Source: Epiperipatus broadwayi (lineage: Eukaryota > Onychophora > Udeonychophora > Euonychophora > Peripatidae). Taken from it: a stretch of DNA of 64,000 nt. This document shows positions 10,308 to 21,779 of the stretch, one piece after another. The stretch lies in contig JAQFVV010000050.1 in NCBI GenBank assembly GCA_028023455.1, positions 746,001 to 810,000 on the forward strand, read 5' to 3'. Numbering within the stretch: position 1 is the stretch's first letter; each line of letters opens with the position of its first letter. The position numbers and the translations under genes are program-made. The notes below the pieces were generated by a model that saw only the letters and a list, made by a program, of their open reading frames with translations, made no database searches and was not told where the DNA came from.

Positions 10308-12262
10308 TGTAACGGAATAGCGTTACATGGGATTTGAACCCAGGCATATGAGGTTATATTAAACATATATTCAATTGACAAAATGAATGACAGGAACAAA
10401 ACTTTTAAAAAAGCGGTCTTGCTTTAATAATAAACGAGAAACAGCCGTTTCTAAAGCATGATCGCAGCTATATAACAGTACCTGTCAAATTTATTGAAAT
10501 AAAAAAGTAAAAGGTTTTTTTTTATTATTTTGTTGTTTTTTTTAAGAATAAATCTGTAATCATTAGTTGTAAGTTTTTTTTGCATTTTTTAATTGAATAA
10601 AGAAAGATGAATGATTGAACGCAAGTTTGACATTTTTATTAAATCATTTGAATCATTTTGAACAAAAGGGGAAAATGAATTAATTAATTTGCGATATGTT
10701 CTGAAATTCCAAGCGATCTAAAATTATTTTAAATGGGGGTAATTAGTAAATGTAAAATTAGAGAAATTGAAACAATAGGCAGGATATGTGTTGGTACGCC
10801 TAGATAAAATAAGCCGAATTTAGAAACAGAGGTGAGAAAAAGTGTACACTGCTATTGTACAACTCAGACTTCTGTCTCCAGCGAAACAATACCTGAAAAA
10901 ATGGTCAAATTGAGTTAAATTCCAAAGTGGTGCAAACGATCCCAGAAATCACTGAATTGAGTTAATATTCGATGGACTTATAAGATGAAGGGACTCACAG
11001 GTGCATGGGAGTGATTGGGAGAAAAAATTCAAGGTGTAAGGGCGGGAAGGAAGAGATCAAAAAGGCCGGACAGCACTTTTAATGATTATTATTAAAATTA
11101 GAATTAGAAGAAATAAAATCTAACTTTCATGTAGAAATATAACGGAGATGTGTTGCTGAACCTAAAATTCGCGGCTTGACCGCCGGACCTCCATGTCCAG
11201 CTCAGCTGATTGCCCCTAGGATGCTTGTAACACCGGAGAAACTTCACATAAGGACCACACACGCTTTTGAGACCTTGCAAATTGCCAGAATGCGTTAAAG
11301 AAGAAATCATCGCTCAGGATCCCCCTTACAGTCTTTCTATGTTCTACAGGTAGCTATCTTTAAATTATCGTACTCATTTATGCACCAAAGTAAAATAACT
11401 TTAAAAACAAGAACTATTAAAACATTAAGCTAAAATGATAAAGTTACTCATGACCATTAATGAACGATTAGAGAACCTAACCAAATCAGTTGTCTACAGA
11501 TTAACATTCTTTAAAATATGTGCGAAGTCACCTTTAAATCTATATTTAAATTATCTCGGCTTGCCGGTCATATACCTGCATGAATTGTTATTAAACAGAT
11601 TAAAATAAAACATTTATTTAATTAGTATTTTTGTTATTAATTGCTTGGAATTTCAACATAAATTTATATAATAGGGAATGAATGCTGGAGCGATCAAATT
11701 TGTTTGTATATGAATGAATGCATTTGATATTTTTGGTGTTGGGATTTGATTATATTTATGTTTATGTTTATTATGCTTTCTTAGATTAATATTAAGTTTT
11801 GATTAATTTATTCTGTGGGATATAGGGCAGGCCCTCATATGATAAGTCTGATTGATCGTGATTGAAAGATCACATATACGATGTAATTTGAAAGGTGATA
11901 TTGGCTGTGTTCGTTTCTTGCTTCTGACTGGAGTTATGCATGGGCATGTTTTGTGATATAGTGGAGTGAGCTTATGCACATACGTGGCGGACTCTTATAA
12001 AAGTTCTCCTGGCGCCTACTACTTGAATTCAATCCGAATTTACGTATAAAATAAATAAAAGCGTACGTGTATATGTGTTTGAAATTATCTTCACAGAACA
12101 TTATGTAATTCCCCAGATGCAAGAACACAGCAGGTTCATAGAAGTGAACCATCAATCAAAACACGAGAATGTCACCGTATGAGTACGGCAAAAAGCGTCC
12201 AGATGAAAGGACGTGACTTTACTGGGCTTTCGGCATGGAAGCCGGTGACTGGGGCGGTTACA
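10308..12262 (+). repeat. 3' LTR of the Ty3/gypsy element
   Basis: Begins TGTAACGG directly after the polypurine tract and ends GGGGCGGTTACA, the same end as the 5' boundary. Near the right end there is a TATA box (TATAAAAG, 11996-12003) and, about 50 bases later, AATAAA signals (12050-12059), which is the expected U3-R order. At 1955 bp it is long for this group. With no full second LTR to compare, the extent rests on the boundary motifs and signal order. Immediately after it lies a Penelope-like 3' end. Confidence 0.55.
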
Positions 12263-12263
12263 A

Positions 12264-13082
12264 TATATATAATGAAACTTGAATATATTCCAGATAATGG
12301 TAAACAACTTATAATATAAATAAAAACACATAGATAATTAATTTCAATTATATTTATACTCTTTATCAACTCAACTCAAATTTCAGAATGGAATCATGTA
12401 TTACTAACCAGAAACACATGTCTATATCCCACAATTCATTAATCCTACCATTTGCTGACTGTTCATTTATTATTGTATTTGTATGCCTATTAATAAAAAC
12501 AGCCTCTTTAATTTTTCTTTATCTCTTTCTTGACCTAAATTTTTTATCTTTTTTTATATCAAAATCAAATTTAAAATTACAATTCCTATCATGATTATAA
12601 AAAACAGTCTCAGTATATAACTTCACTTCATTATTACTATCACTATATATCCATGCATTTTTTAAAACTCTTTTATACAACAATTTATGCTCTTTAATTC
12701 TTTTCTCCATATTACATCTAGATTTCCACACATATGATAAGTTACACCCACAAAAAATTCTAGAAATTATATTACATTATTTTTTTCTAACTTACCTTTT
12801 AAATTATTAATCATTCTATTTAAATTACAGGATCCATAAAATGAAATATTATATATTCTATTATAAACTTTTTCCATAAATTTTACTTGGTTATTATTAT
12901 AAAAAGGCAAAGAAATCCACTTCTTACTCTCAATTTTTTCATCACCATCATTTCTATTAATTTTCTATTAAATTGATAAATCACCTGATAAATTTCTTTT
13001 ATATTATAACCCACACTTAATAATACACCCACATAATTTTCAATATTTTTCTTTTTATCACATGCATATTTACACAAAATAT
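12264..13082 (-). mobile_element. Penelope-like element, second lineage, 3' part
   Basis: Read on the minus strand from 13082 down, broken frames show a connector region (blocks such as 'PFYNNNQ', 'EKVYNRIYN', 'RMINNLKGKLEKN') followed by a GIY-YIG-like nuclease region: a Cys-rich block, then 'LSYVWKSRCNMEKRIKEHK', which fits the family pattern Y-x-G/x-x-S/T-R-x-x-x-x-x-R-I-x-E-H in the nuclease of Penelope-like elements. The usual G of YIG reads as W here. The C-terminal part continues to about 12520, and a 3' UTR reaches about 12264, next to the LTR end. Protein similarity to the 52954-59591 element is weak, so this is another lineage. Frameshifts and stops make it a relic. Confidence 0.6.
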
Positions 13083-13650
13083 TATTGTAACTTATAATAT
13101 GTGGGGAAATCTAGACGTAATATGGGGAAAGAATTAAAGAGCATAAATTGTTGTATAAAAGAGTTTTAAAAAAATGTACAGATATATAGTGATAGTAATA
13201 ATGAAGTGAATTTATATACTGAATCTGTTTTTTATGATCATGATAGGAATTGTAATTTTAAATTTGATTTTGATATAAAAAAGATAAAAATTTTATATTA
13301 AGAAAGAGATAAAGAAAAATAAAAAAGATAAAAATTTTAGATTAAGAAAGAGATAAAGAAAAAAAAATTAAGAAGGCAGTTTTATTAATAGGTATAAAAA
13401 TATGATAATAAAATAGACTGTCAGCCAATGTTAGGATTAATGAATTGTAGGATATTTAAATAGACATGTGTTTCTGGTTAGTAATAGATGATTCCAGTTC
13501 AAAATTTGAGTTGAGTTGATAATGATTATAAATATAATCGAAAATATTTCTCTATGAGTTTTTATTTATATTATATTATAAGTTGTTTACCATTATTTGG
13601 AATATATTTAAGTTTCATCATTCTATTATTAATATTAGCAGACATTTTAT
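13083..13650 (+). mobile_element. Inverted truncated copy of the same Penelope-like element
   Basis: From 13083 the plus strand repeats the 12264-12742 segment in opposite orientation: the nuclease-end coding block, the AAAAAGATAAAAATTTTA-type stretch (with an extra local duplication at 13283-13345), the TTGAGTTGAGTTGATAA block, and the 3' end near TTTAAGTTTCATCATT. The two copies form an inverted pair joined at about 13083 and truncated at different 5' points. Such inverted neighbours are typical of Penelope-like insertions. Confidence 0.6.
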
Positions 13651-13818
13651 TTTGTTTATATATATAAAATTAATAGTTGAAGAAAATATGAAATTGTCAG
13701 CATAAGATCGATCTTTACAAAATTACAATATGTAATTATACTGTGCCCCAATTTGATCTCAATAGAAGTTACAATTTCTAATTGGTGATATGTTTAGCCC
13801 GATGAAAAAATAATACAT
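13651..13818. other. AT-rich spacer
   Basis: No feature seen between the Penelope-like pair and the foldback element. Confidence 0.4.
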
Positions 13819-14330
13819 AGATTATTTATAGTCTAAACAGGCAAAAACCTGTATTCAATGCGCTTTAAAATTCAAAATAATCAAGCATATTTTGCCAATA
13901 GAGGGATCTTCCAAACCATGACACAAGATAGCAACTTTTATAAAGATAAGAATGGTCCATCTTGTCTTTAACCTAAATGACCACTTATGTAGGTAAATCT
14001 GAAGCATCTTGATTTGGAAGTATGAAGTAGTTGTTGTCTCCACTGTTTAAATCCACTATTTCATTTACAAATTAAGTTAGGCGAAATCTTGCGATTTACA
14101 GTGAATTAATATTATGATTTTACTGTTGAAAATTCTATTAACTATTGCTTCAGATTCGCCCATATAAGTGGACATTTAGATTAAAGACAAGATGGATTGT
14201 TCTTATTTTTATAAAAGTCAGTATATTGTGCTGTGGTTTGGAAAATTCCTCTATCGGCAAAATATGCTTCATTATTGCAAATTTTAAAGCACATTGAATA
14301 CAGGTTAATGACTGTTTAGACTATTTACAT
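13819..14330. mobile_element. Foldback element with about 160-bp inverted arms
   Basis: The left arm (about 13819-14018) and right arm (about 14152-14330) are reverse complements with mismatches. Outer ends pair TAGTCTAAACAG with CTGTTTAGACTA; inner blocks pair CATCTTGTCTTTAACC with TTAAAGACAAGATG and TCCAAACCATGACAC with a GTGCTGTGGTTTGGA-like copy. A unique centre of about 130 bp separates them. No coding capacity. Looks like a foldback MITE; family unknown. Confidence 0.7.
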
Positions 14331-15666
14331 AAGCTTTCTGTGAACTATATAAAATAATTACTACTTCTCAGTAGATTATTTATGAACTATTTTTGTTAAA
14401 TACTTATTTTAAACCAAAAACCTACATAATTACAATTAGAGTTTATTTGAAAACATTTATTTTTAGAAGACAAGTGATAAATAATTTATTATGGCAAAAC
14501 GAAAGCAGTTTTTACTAATTAACAAGAATAGCTTTTTATCAATACTACTAAAAATATTTTTTTTTAAAATATTTTAAAAACAATAAATTTAATGTTTAAT
14601 TAAATATATATGTTCTTTTTTAATGATAACTAACCCTAAATTTATTTTTAATTTAATAAATGGAATTCAAATATCTAATATTCTAACTTTTTGAATAGAT
14701 AAATTACATCCAATATGCAAGGTACTATTGCTATGAATACTGTTTAGTATTTAATTTTCATATTTTACAATGTTCAAATATTATCTTTTAGAATGTCTAT
14801 CATTTGAAAGTTCATGTTTTAACTAGGGGGCTATGCTCTCTACAATCTTTGGAACTGACTAACTTCCATTATTCTTTTTTTCAAAGGCAAATGATTTTAA
14901 TCTTTTTTTTCATGTGTCATAGCATCAGCCGGGAAGCTGCCGCTGACCTCTCGACCAATGATTTTAATCTTTTTTTATTTAACATATAAGCAACATACCA
15001 TGCTACATTTTAGCCTACAATTAGTCAGCTCAGAACAAATTTAGAGTTAAATAAATAATTATTAATAGTATTTTAATACAGATTCCATGTTTCTGCATAA
15101 AAGTTTTGTTATATACACAATTAATTCAGAAATCATTTATATTATTATCTTATAAATGATATTGCCAAAAATATTCATAATAAAATATTCCTTGTCTATG
15201 AGAAAAAATTCAAGTTCTCTTTTCCCATGTTAAATAGCTCCAAAATTATTTCATAAAATGAATTTTTTTAACATACAATTAGGTATGAGAGAGCAAGTTT
15301 TTTGTTAAATAAATAATTATTAATACTTTCTCAGTCTATTGTATTTTTTACTACAGAAACAATTTTCTGCCAGATATTTAACAACAATTTGCTGTTGTAA
15401 TATGAGTGAACCTTTTAGTTATCTATTAACAATTTACATTTGGGATTTTTCATGAAATACGTCATTTGGCACAACTTTTACTTCACTTTATCATTATATA
15501 TATATATATACCAGATATACCTGGCAGTTTGCAAGGTCATCATTTTTATAATTGGTTGCCTTAACAATTTTTTTAATAGTTAATGTAAATTAAACAAAAG
15601 ATTTTAATATTATATAAATAAATGTAAATACCTGGCCTGAAAGACCATTATTTTTTTATTATGGTT
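14331..15666. other. AT-rich sequence, no gene
   Basis: Contains the tiny SINE at 14889-14970, annotated separately, and two copies of a 'TTAAATAAATAATTATTAATA' -like stretch (about 15050 and 15310) with similar neighbours. Otherwise unassigned. Confidence 0.45.
14889..14970 (-). mobile_element. Internally deleted tRNA-derived SINE with target duplication
   Basis: AATGATTTTAATCT occurs at 14889-14902 and again at 14957-14970, bounding a roughly 46-base core plus poly-T. On the minus strand the core reads GGTCGAGAGGTCAGCGGCAG then CTTCCCGGCTGATGCTATGACACATGA in order, followed by poly-A. It matches the SINE at 26161-26256 at both ends but lacks about 30 internal bases, including the B box. 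The perfect flanking duplication shows it inserted as a unit. Confidence 0.75.
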
Positions 15667-15909
15667 TATTAAAACAGGCAAAACTCTCCATACAGTAGTG
15701 CCACTCAGTGCAAGCCAGAGTAATCAATGGATGTCAGAAGGCTTGTGCATAAAATCCCTATCTAGCCTACTCATCCAATATCTCCAGACTAGTTGTTAGC
15801 TTGTGGTTTTCATCAGTGAGAAGCCTTGGATCTGAGAGCACTGCACCTAGATCTTAGGATCTAACTGAATGGTACTACTGTATGGAGAGTTTTGCATGTT
15901 TTAATAACA
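15667..15909. mobile_element. MITE with about 45-bp terminal inverted repeats, copy 1
   Basis: The left end (ATTAAAACAGGCAAAACTC... TACAGTAGTGCCACTCAG in pieces) is matched in reverse by the right end (GGTACTACTGTATGGAG ... TTTTGCATGTTTTAAT). Copies 2 and 3 lie at 35628-35839 and 46966-47085. The right flank (CAGTTATGAGCAAGCATAA, 15908-15926) is also found, inverted, to the left of copy 2, so the repeated unit is longer than the inverted repeats alone. No coding capacity. Confidence 0.75.
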
Positions 15910-15926
15910 GTTATGAGCAAGCATAA

Positions 15927-16582
15927 GAAATATTGATCAAGTGATGTTTAGTAGTTTAATTATGGTTTATTAATAGTGTAATTACTTTCCTCACATAAAA
16001 TATGCTTCATAGATTAAACAAAAGATTTTAATATTATATAAATAAATGTGAAAAATATAGCTTATCTGAAAGACCGTTATGTTTCTAACAGGTTTTTTTA
16101 ATTGGTTGCTTTGCTTTGTGGAATGACTTGCTTTGAATAAAATGCTTGTAATCAAATTAAGCCTCTAAATTAAAATAAAGTTTTTAAAAATATACCTGTT
16201 ATATTTGATATGTGAATTTGACAGTTTTACAGACAATCATTAATGATAGAATTACTTTCTTTACATAAAATATTCTTTGTAGTGTGTGCAAACATAATTG
16301 TTTTTTAATTGTTTGAGACTTTGATACATGACAGCCTTACAGACAAACATACAGTCACCATTCACAGAACAAAAAAATAAAGCTTATATATATATATATA
16401 TAATGTAAAGATTATTAATATATAGCAAAGAAAAAAGATTTAATTGTAAAAATAAATGTTAAAGAATTGGGAAAAATTTTGTTAAAGTGTTTTCAAATAA
16501 GAAAGGAGTAAGATCCCAAAACAGTTAAACAAATTATATTAAAGTTTATTTATAATTTATAAGTACTTAAATAAATAAAAAA
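15927..16582. other. AT-rich sequence
   Basis: A segment reading 'AAACAAAAGATTTTAATATTATATAAATAAATGT' -like at about 15592-15625 recurs at about 16016-16048, with 'CTGAAAGACC' downstream in both. This is a local duplication of about 60-80 bp. No gene. Confidence 0.45.
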
Positions 16583-19400
16583 AGTCAACACTTTCAAGTG
16601 AAGAAATATTGCAACAATTAGAAACAGAACTGTCTTATATTAAATGGGACATTACTGGACTTTGTGTAGTTAGAAGGTGAAGAGACAATTGATTTAAAAA
16701 GTGAACATGTATTCTACTATAAAGGTACAAATATTGGAAATATAAGTGGAGGAGGATTCATTATAAGTAAAAAGTGGAAGAAATAACATTGTGGAGATTG
16801 ATGGTGCATTAGACAGAGCAATAACATTAGTTATACAATTTAGTAGCAAATACCAAATGCAGAAAATTAAGGGTTATGCCCCAACAAGTTCTCATAGTGA
16901 TGAAGTAGTAGAATATTTTTATATGGATGTACAAAAGGCTTTTGATCAGAGTATATAACATTTTATATTTTTTATGGGAGACTTTTGCTAGAATTGGTAA
17001 AAAATTGAAAGTGCTGTAGGTAATTTTAGTTATGATAATAGAAATGAGAGAGGACATAGACTTTGTGGAGTTTGCAGAAAAAACAACAACTTTATATTAT
17101 GAATTCTTTTTTTTTTTGAGAAAAATGTTAAAAGAAAATGGACATGAAAGCTTCCAAATGAAGGTACATGGATTGTATGTTGACTAACAGAAAATACATA
17201 TTTCAAGATTGCCATATTCTTAATAAATTTAACACAGGAAGTGATTATCGATTAGTAGGATGTAATATAGGCATTAATGCAAAACTAGAGAGACAAAAAT
17301 TATTATAAAAAAAAATATAGTTATAATTGATATTCCTAATCTTTAAAAACATTCTAATGAATTTAAATTAGAACTTACAAATCGGTTACTTAAAAATTGG
17401 TTTCAAGCATTAGTAGATTTTGAACATAATTATATTTGAATGAAATTAATATGAAAATAGCTGATATACTTTTAAAAACTGCAACAAAGATAGATAGTAG
17501 AAAAAAGCAGCAATTGACCAATAAAAGTTTTGCTCAGACTAGAAAATTTATGAAGAAAAGAAGGATTATGAAAACATACAAAAATGATGCATTAAAAAAA
17601 TTGAATATTTCAAATTTTGTAAAATAGTGTGAAAAAAAGTTGAAAATGATATAAGAAAGTATAACTGTGAACTAGCAAGGAAAGCTGTAGAAGAGAATAA
17701 AAGACTCAAGAGTGTAAAACAAAATTTTGGTATTGGTAGAAGATTTATATCTGCAATAAGAAAAAAAGATAGAATTATTACTAAAAAAAAGATGACATTA
17801 TGAAATGGGTAGAAAACTTCTATCAAGTAATTATATAGTAATAAAGTACCTCTTATATCTATTATATCTTCTGAATTGCCCAAAATTTTAAATGAAGAAG
17901 TGAGACACACAATTACATTTATGAAGAAAGGAAAGGCTCCAGGTTATGATGGAATTATAATTGATATATTAAAAGAAACAAGTTATAAAATATAATTTTT
18001 TTAGCAAAGTTATATACCAAATGACAAAATGATAAAGATGTATCAGATGATTGAAGAATGCAGTATTAACATTAATATTTTAAAAAGGTGATAAAGAAGA
18101 TATTAGAAATTATAGACTTCTCAGCCTTTTATGAGTTTTATACAAAATTTTTACCAAGGTGAGTCATCTACAAAGAACATTGGAATTCCACCAACTAAGA
18201 GAACAAGCGGGAATAAAAGTGGTTTTAGTACAGTACATCATATTCAGATATTGAGAAAAGGTATAGAAAGGACAAATGATATGAGTTGCCCTTATGCCTG
18301 GGATTTGTAGATTATAAAAAGGCATTTGATTTTATAAATATTTTTTCAGTGATTAAAGCATTGGTTCATCAAGGTGTTAGATACAGGATATTGTCATATT
18401 TTAAAGAATATTTATAAAATTGCAACAGAAACAATTAGATTACATAATGATACTGGGAAAGTCAACATTGAGAAGAATGTAAGACAGTGTGAATTCATAT
18501 CTCCAAAACGTTTTACAGCAGTGCTGCAAGAAGTATTTTGTGGATTAAAATGGCAAGCTAAAGGAGTGTAAATACATGGAGATTATTTAATTCATTTAGA
18601 TTTTCAGGTTATGTAGTTGATTTTGCAAACAATATTTTAGAGCTGCAGGAAATGTTGCAGGAGTTATCAGATGAAAGTAGTTGATTTTGCAAATAATATT
18701 TTAGAGCTGCAGGAAATGTTGCAGGAGTTATCAGATGAAAGTAGGAACGTAGGACTAAAGACAAATGCTAAAAAGACTAAAGTAATGTTTAATGGATTTT
18801 CTCAAATTATGAAAATAAAGATTCATGATGATGAGTTAAAAAAAGTTAACATTTTCAAATACCTTGGTCAGATGATTAATATGGATGGAAACATAATGGA
18901 TGAAATTAATCATAGAATTAAACTTGATTACAGTGCTTTTGGTAGAAATAACATGATGTTAAACATAAATATGCCTATGTGTTTGAAAATAAAGGATTTT
19001 AATAAATGCAACACAGAGACTTCAGACCACTCAAAGAAGTATGGAGGGAAGCATGTTGGGAGCAACAAGAAGACATCAAAAATGCAATATATGAGTAAGA
19101 GAACAATTAAGTGTTATTGACCTCTTTGAAAAAAAAATTAAAAGACTGAAGTGTAAGTGGGATGACTATATTGCCAGAAGAGATGATAATAGATGGACAG
19201 TTAAAATCTTAAACCAGATTCCAAGAGATTGTAAAAGACCAGAAAAAGGCCACATATGAGATGGATGGGTGAAATAAGAAAGTATGCAAGGGTGATATGG
19301 AAAAAAGAAGCTAAAGATCAGAGACGATGAATTGAACTTGAAGTGATCTTCATCCTGCAGTGGATTCATAATGGTTGATGATAATGATGATGATAATTTA
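16583..19400 (+). pseudogene. RTE-like LINE, near full length, badly frameshifted
   Basis: Endonuclease begins near 16595 in the same place as the 1-360 copy and passes through 'YIKWDITGLC', 'SGGGFIISKKW' and 'IKGYAPTSSH' blocks in changing frames. RT lies at about 17900-18700 (blocks 'KKGKAPGYDGI', 'VDYKKAFDF'). The catalytic box, normally F/YADD, reads FANN in 'VDFANNILELQ', so both metal-binding aspartates are gone. The C-terminal region (18671-19370) contains 'NIFKYLGQMINMDGN', 'RRDDNRW' and 'WIHNG', and the element ends in GATGATAATGATGATGATAAT, a short-repeat tail typical of RTE-type elements. A 64-bp direct duplication is at 18613-18740. Dead copy, older than the 44971-45602 fragment. 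Confidence 0.85.
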
Positions 19401-19993
19401 TATATGATTTACTTATAAATGAAGATTAATAATATTCAACTTTAGTAAAAAATTGAACAAGTTAATAATTAAAACATGAACCATCTTTTTTTATTTTTTT
19501 TTATTTTTAGAGGGCTGATAAATATTTCCAAGATATTGATAGTGGATCTTAAGCTTTTATTTCTTAGAATTCCAGGTATGATATTTTGCTAATGATCGTT
19601 TTGAATGTAATATTTTTTCCTTTTTATTTTCAACTTCAGTTGAGAGTAAGACATTCTGAGAGATTTTTTCTAAGACATTTTAAAGACATTTTGTAATAAA
19701 GTTTGCTTTCTCTCTCAGAAGGAATCTGGTAAGTTAGCCTAATTTACAAGAAAACTAATTTTGTTTTATATGTTTGTTAAAACCATTTCTAGTGATGGTG
19801 CTTTTATAATATTGAATCTATGGAATTTCTTATTATTGTTTTAGAGTGTTGAATCTACAAAAAAATCAATTAGAGATAATTCTTTATATTATTATTTTTT
19901 GAAGCAATGTCAATCATAGCACATTATCCATGTGTGTTCAGGAATTAACCCATTTTTATATGTGTGTTCGATAATTAACAATATTAATTGTAC
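19401..19993. other. AT-rich spacer
   Basis: No gene or named repeat seen. Confidence 0.45.
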
Positions 19994-20125
<132 letters not shown>

Positions 20126-20627
20126 TTAATTAAACTTAAAATTACCTTACACAATATTAACATTATTTTATGTAGTATTGTAAAGAATCCTTACATTTTA
20201 ATTATTTTTATTACCTATTTGAATAAATGGCATTATGTGTACAAATACATGCACATATACACATAGTAACATAACATGTAACTATTTTTAAATGATAGCA
20301 GTGATTTGTTTTCTAATATGTCTGTTTTTACTATTATAGTTAAATGGCGTTAACCTTCCCTTGCATAGCCTAACTTGGCTTTGAACAGTGAATGTTGTAT
20401 GATGTATTACCCCCCCCCCCATATTTTTTTTGTTATAAAATAATGGGTGATTGTAATCATCTGAATTGATTATATTATTTTAATATATTTAACTTATTCA
20501 GGAAAACGATGAGACATGAAAACGAAATATTTATATATATATATAATTCATTTCTTTATTAAGTCATACAATATGAATAAATTTATAAATTTATTAAGTG
20601 AACATTATTCCACTTATTACTTAAGTA
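20126..20627. other. AT-rich spacer with a C10 run
   Basis: Holds a run of ten C at 20411-20420 and a short (AT)n at about 20530-20546. No gene. Confidence 0.5.
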
Positions 20628-20920
20628 AGTAATACTTTGAGTGCAATTTGAAAATTATAATTGCAGTTTGTAATGTTATAATTAGCAATTTATTAGTTTG
20701 CATTCAGAACAGGTTATATTTATCTGTTTAAAGAGGTTTATTTAAATTTCTTTGTATCAATAATTTCAATCTCGCTGGTCAATCATATAGTGTCTATATG
20801 ATTATATTGGACCATTAATAAGGTGAAATTCCATCTTTATTGTTAAAGAAAGGTTGCCTTGACAACAATTTGAAATTGTTGCTTGTTATTCATATTGGAA
20901 TTGTCTAAGTGTAGACTAAT
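20628..20920 (+). repeat. Palindromic repeat family C, copy 1 (single arm)
   Basis: Shares blocks with 42100-42280, 47545-47835 and 60130-60335: TGCAGTTTG...TAATTA, AAAGAGGTTTATTTAAA, and AGGTTGCCTTGACAACA with a following TTGAAATTGTTG. No coding capacity. Other copies occur as inverted pairs. Confidence 0.65.
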
Positions 20921-21779
20921 TTTTAATGAACAATATATAAATAAAATTAACTTTCAAAGTTTTTTGTTATTCCATAGATTTAAATGTGAAAAATATTGTA
21001 ATTCTTATTTCTGTATGAATTATTCTAAGATTTCAAACTATCAAATTTATCCTTAAGCTACGAGTCAGTAAACAGCAGTTCTTTGATCTCAATCTCGTGT
21101 TTTCTTTTTATCATAGTAAGCATAAACATATTTTTTTATTTCCCCTTGTAATTTATAAATAAATATTTTCATGACACTAGGAGAATTAATATTTGCATTA
21201 CAATGTTATTCCTTGAATTCAGCCTTCTCATAGAATAGTAATTATTATATGTGATTAATGTTTAAATAATAGAAATTTAAGAATAAATCAAACAGTCGCA
21301 GGAGTCTTTTTGTTTTTATTTATTTATTTTTAAGAGAATTTTTATTTTCACAAGGATATATACAGATTCTATTATGTTCTGTTTCAAAAATAAATGTTCA
21401 AATGTATCAACAGCCATTTAGAAATTTATCTTTTTCATGACCATAATTTTCACCTTTAGCTTCACGGTTCTTTAATGGGTGGGGGGTAGTTCTCTCCTTG
21501 TAGATCTTTAATGGGAAAGCGATACCAATTTTCTTATGGCACTTAGGAGGGGGGCGGTAGAGATAGAGTGATTTAAACAAAATGTTTTCTGGTAAAGAAT
21601 TTGCTGATCCCTGCTCTAGGCAAATCTGTAATGTGACAGTTAAAGGAATAGTAGCAATATAAAATAATAGTGAAAAAAAAAAACATATTAGCATTTAATA
21701 AAATATAGACGGGAATTACTTACAATATTAATACATCCCATGAAATTTGTTACACACTATTAATACTAATAATTTTTAT
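20921..21779. other. AT-rich sequence, unassigned
   Basis: About 21470-21620 is a more mixed stretch (GGGTGGGGGGTAG, GGAGGGGGGCGG) without a recognisable motif. No gene. Confidence 0.45.

Larger units (their letters stand above)
5700..12262 (+). mobile_element. Ty3/gypsy-type LTR retrotransposon, decayed
   Basis: Order: collapsed 5' LTR (5700-5727), tRNA primer site, leader, gag-protease-RT-RNase H-integrase, polypurine tract (AGGCGGGGAGATA, 10295-10307), long 3' LTR (10308-12262). The order PR-RT-RH-IN and the GPY/F module after integrase place it in the Ty3/gypsy group; there is no envelope frame. Both LTR boundaries share TGTAAC at the start and the 12-mer GGGGCGGTTACA at the end, and both outer flanks are ATATAT. 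The coding region is much richer in G+C than its surroundings but carries several frameshifts, so the copy is not autonomous. Confidence is high for the type and lower for the exact outer ends. Confidence 0.85.
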
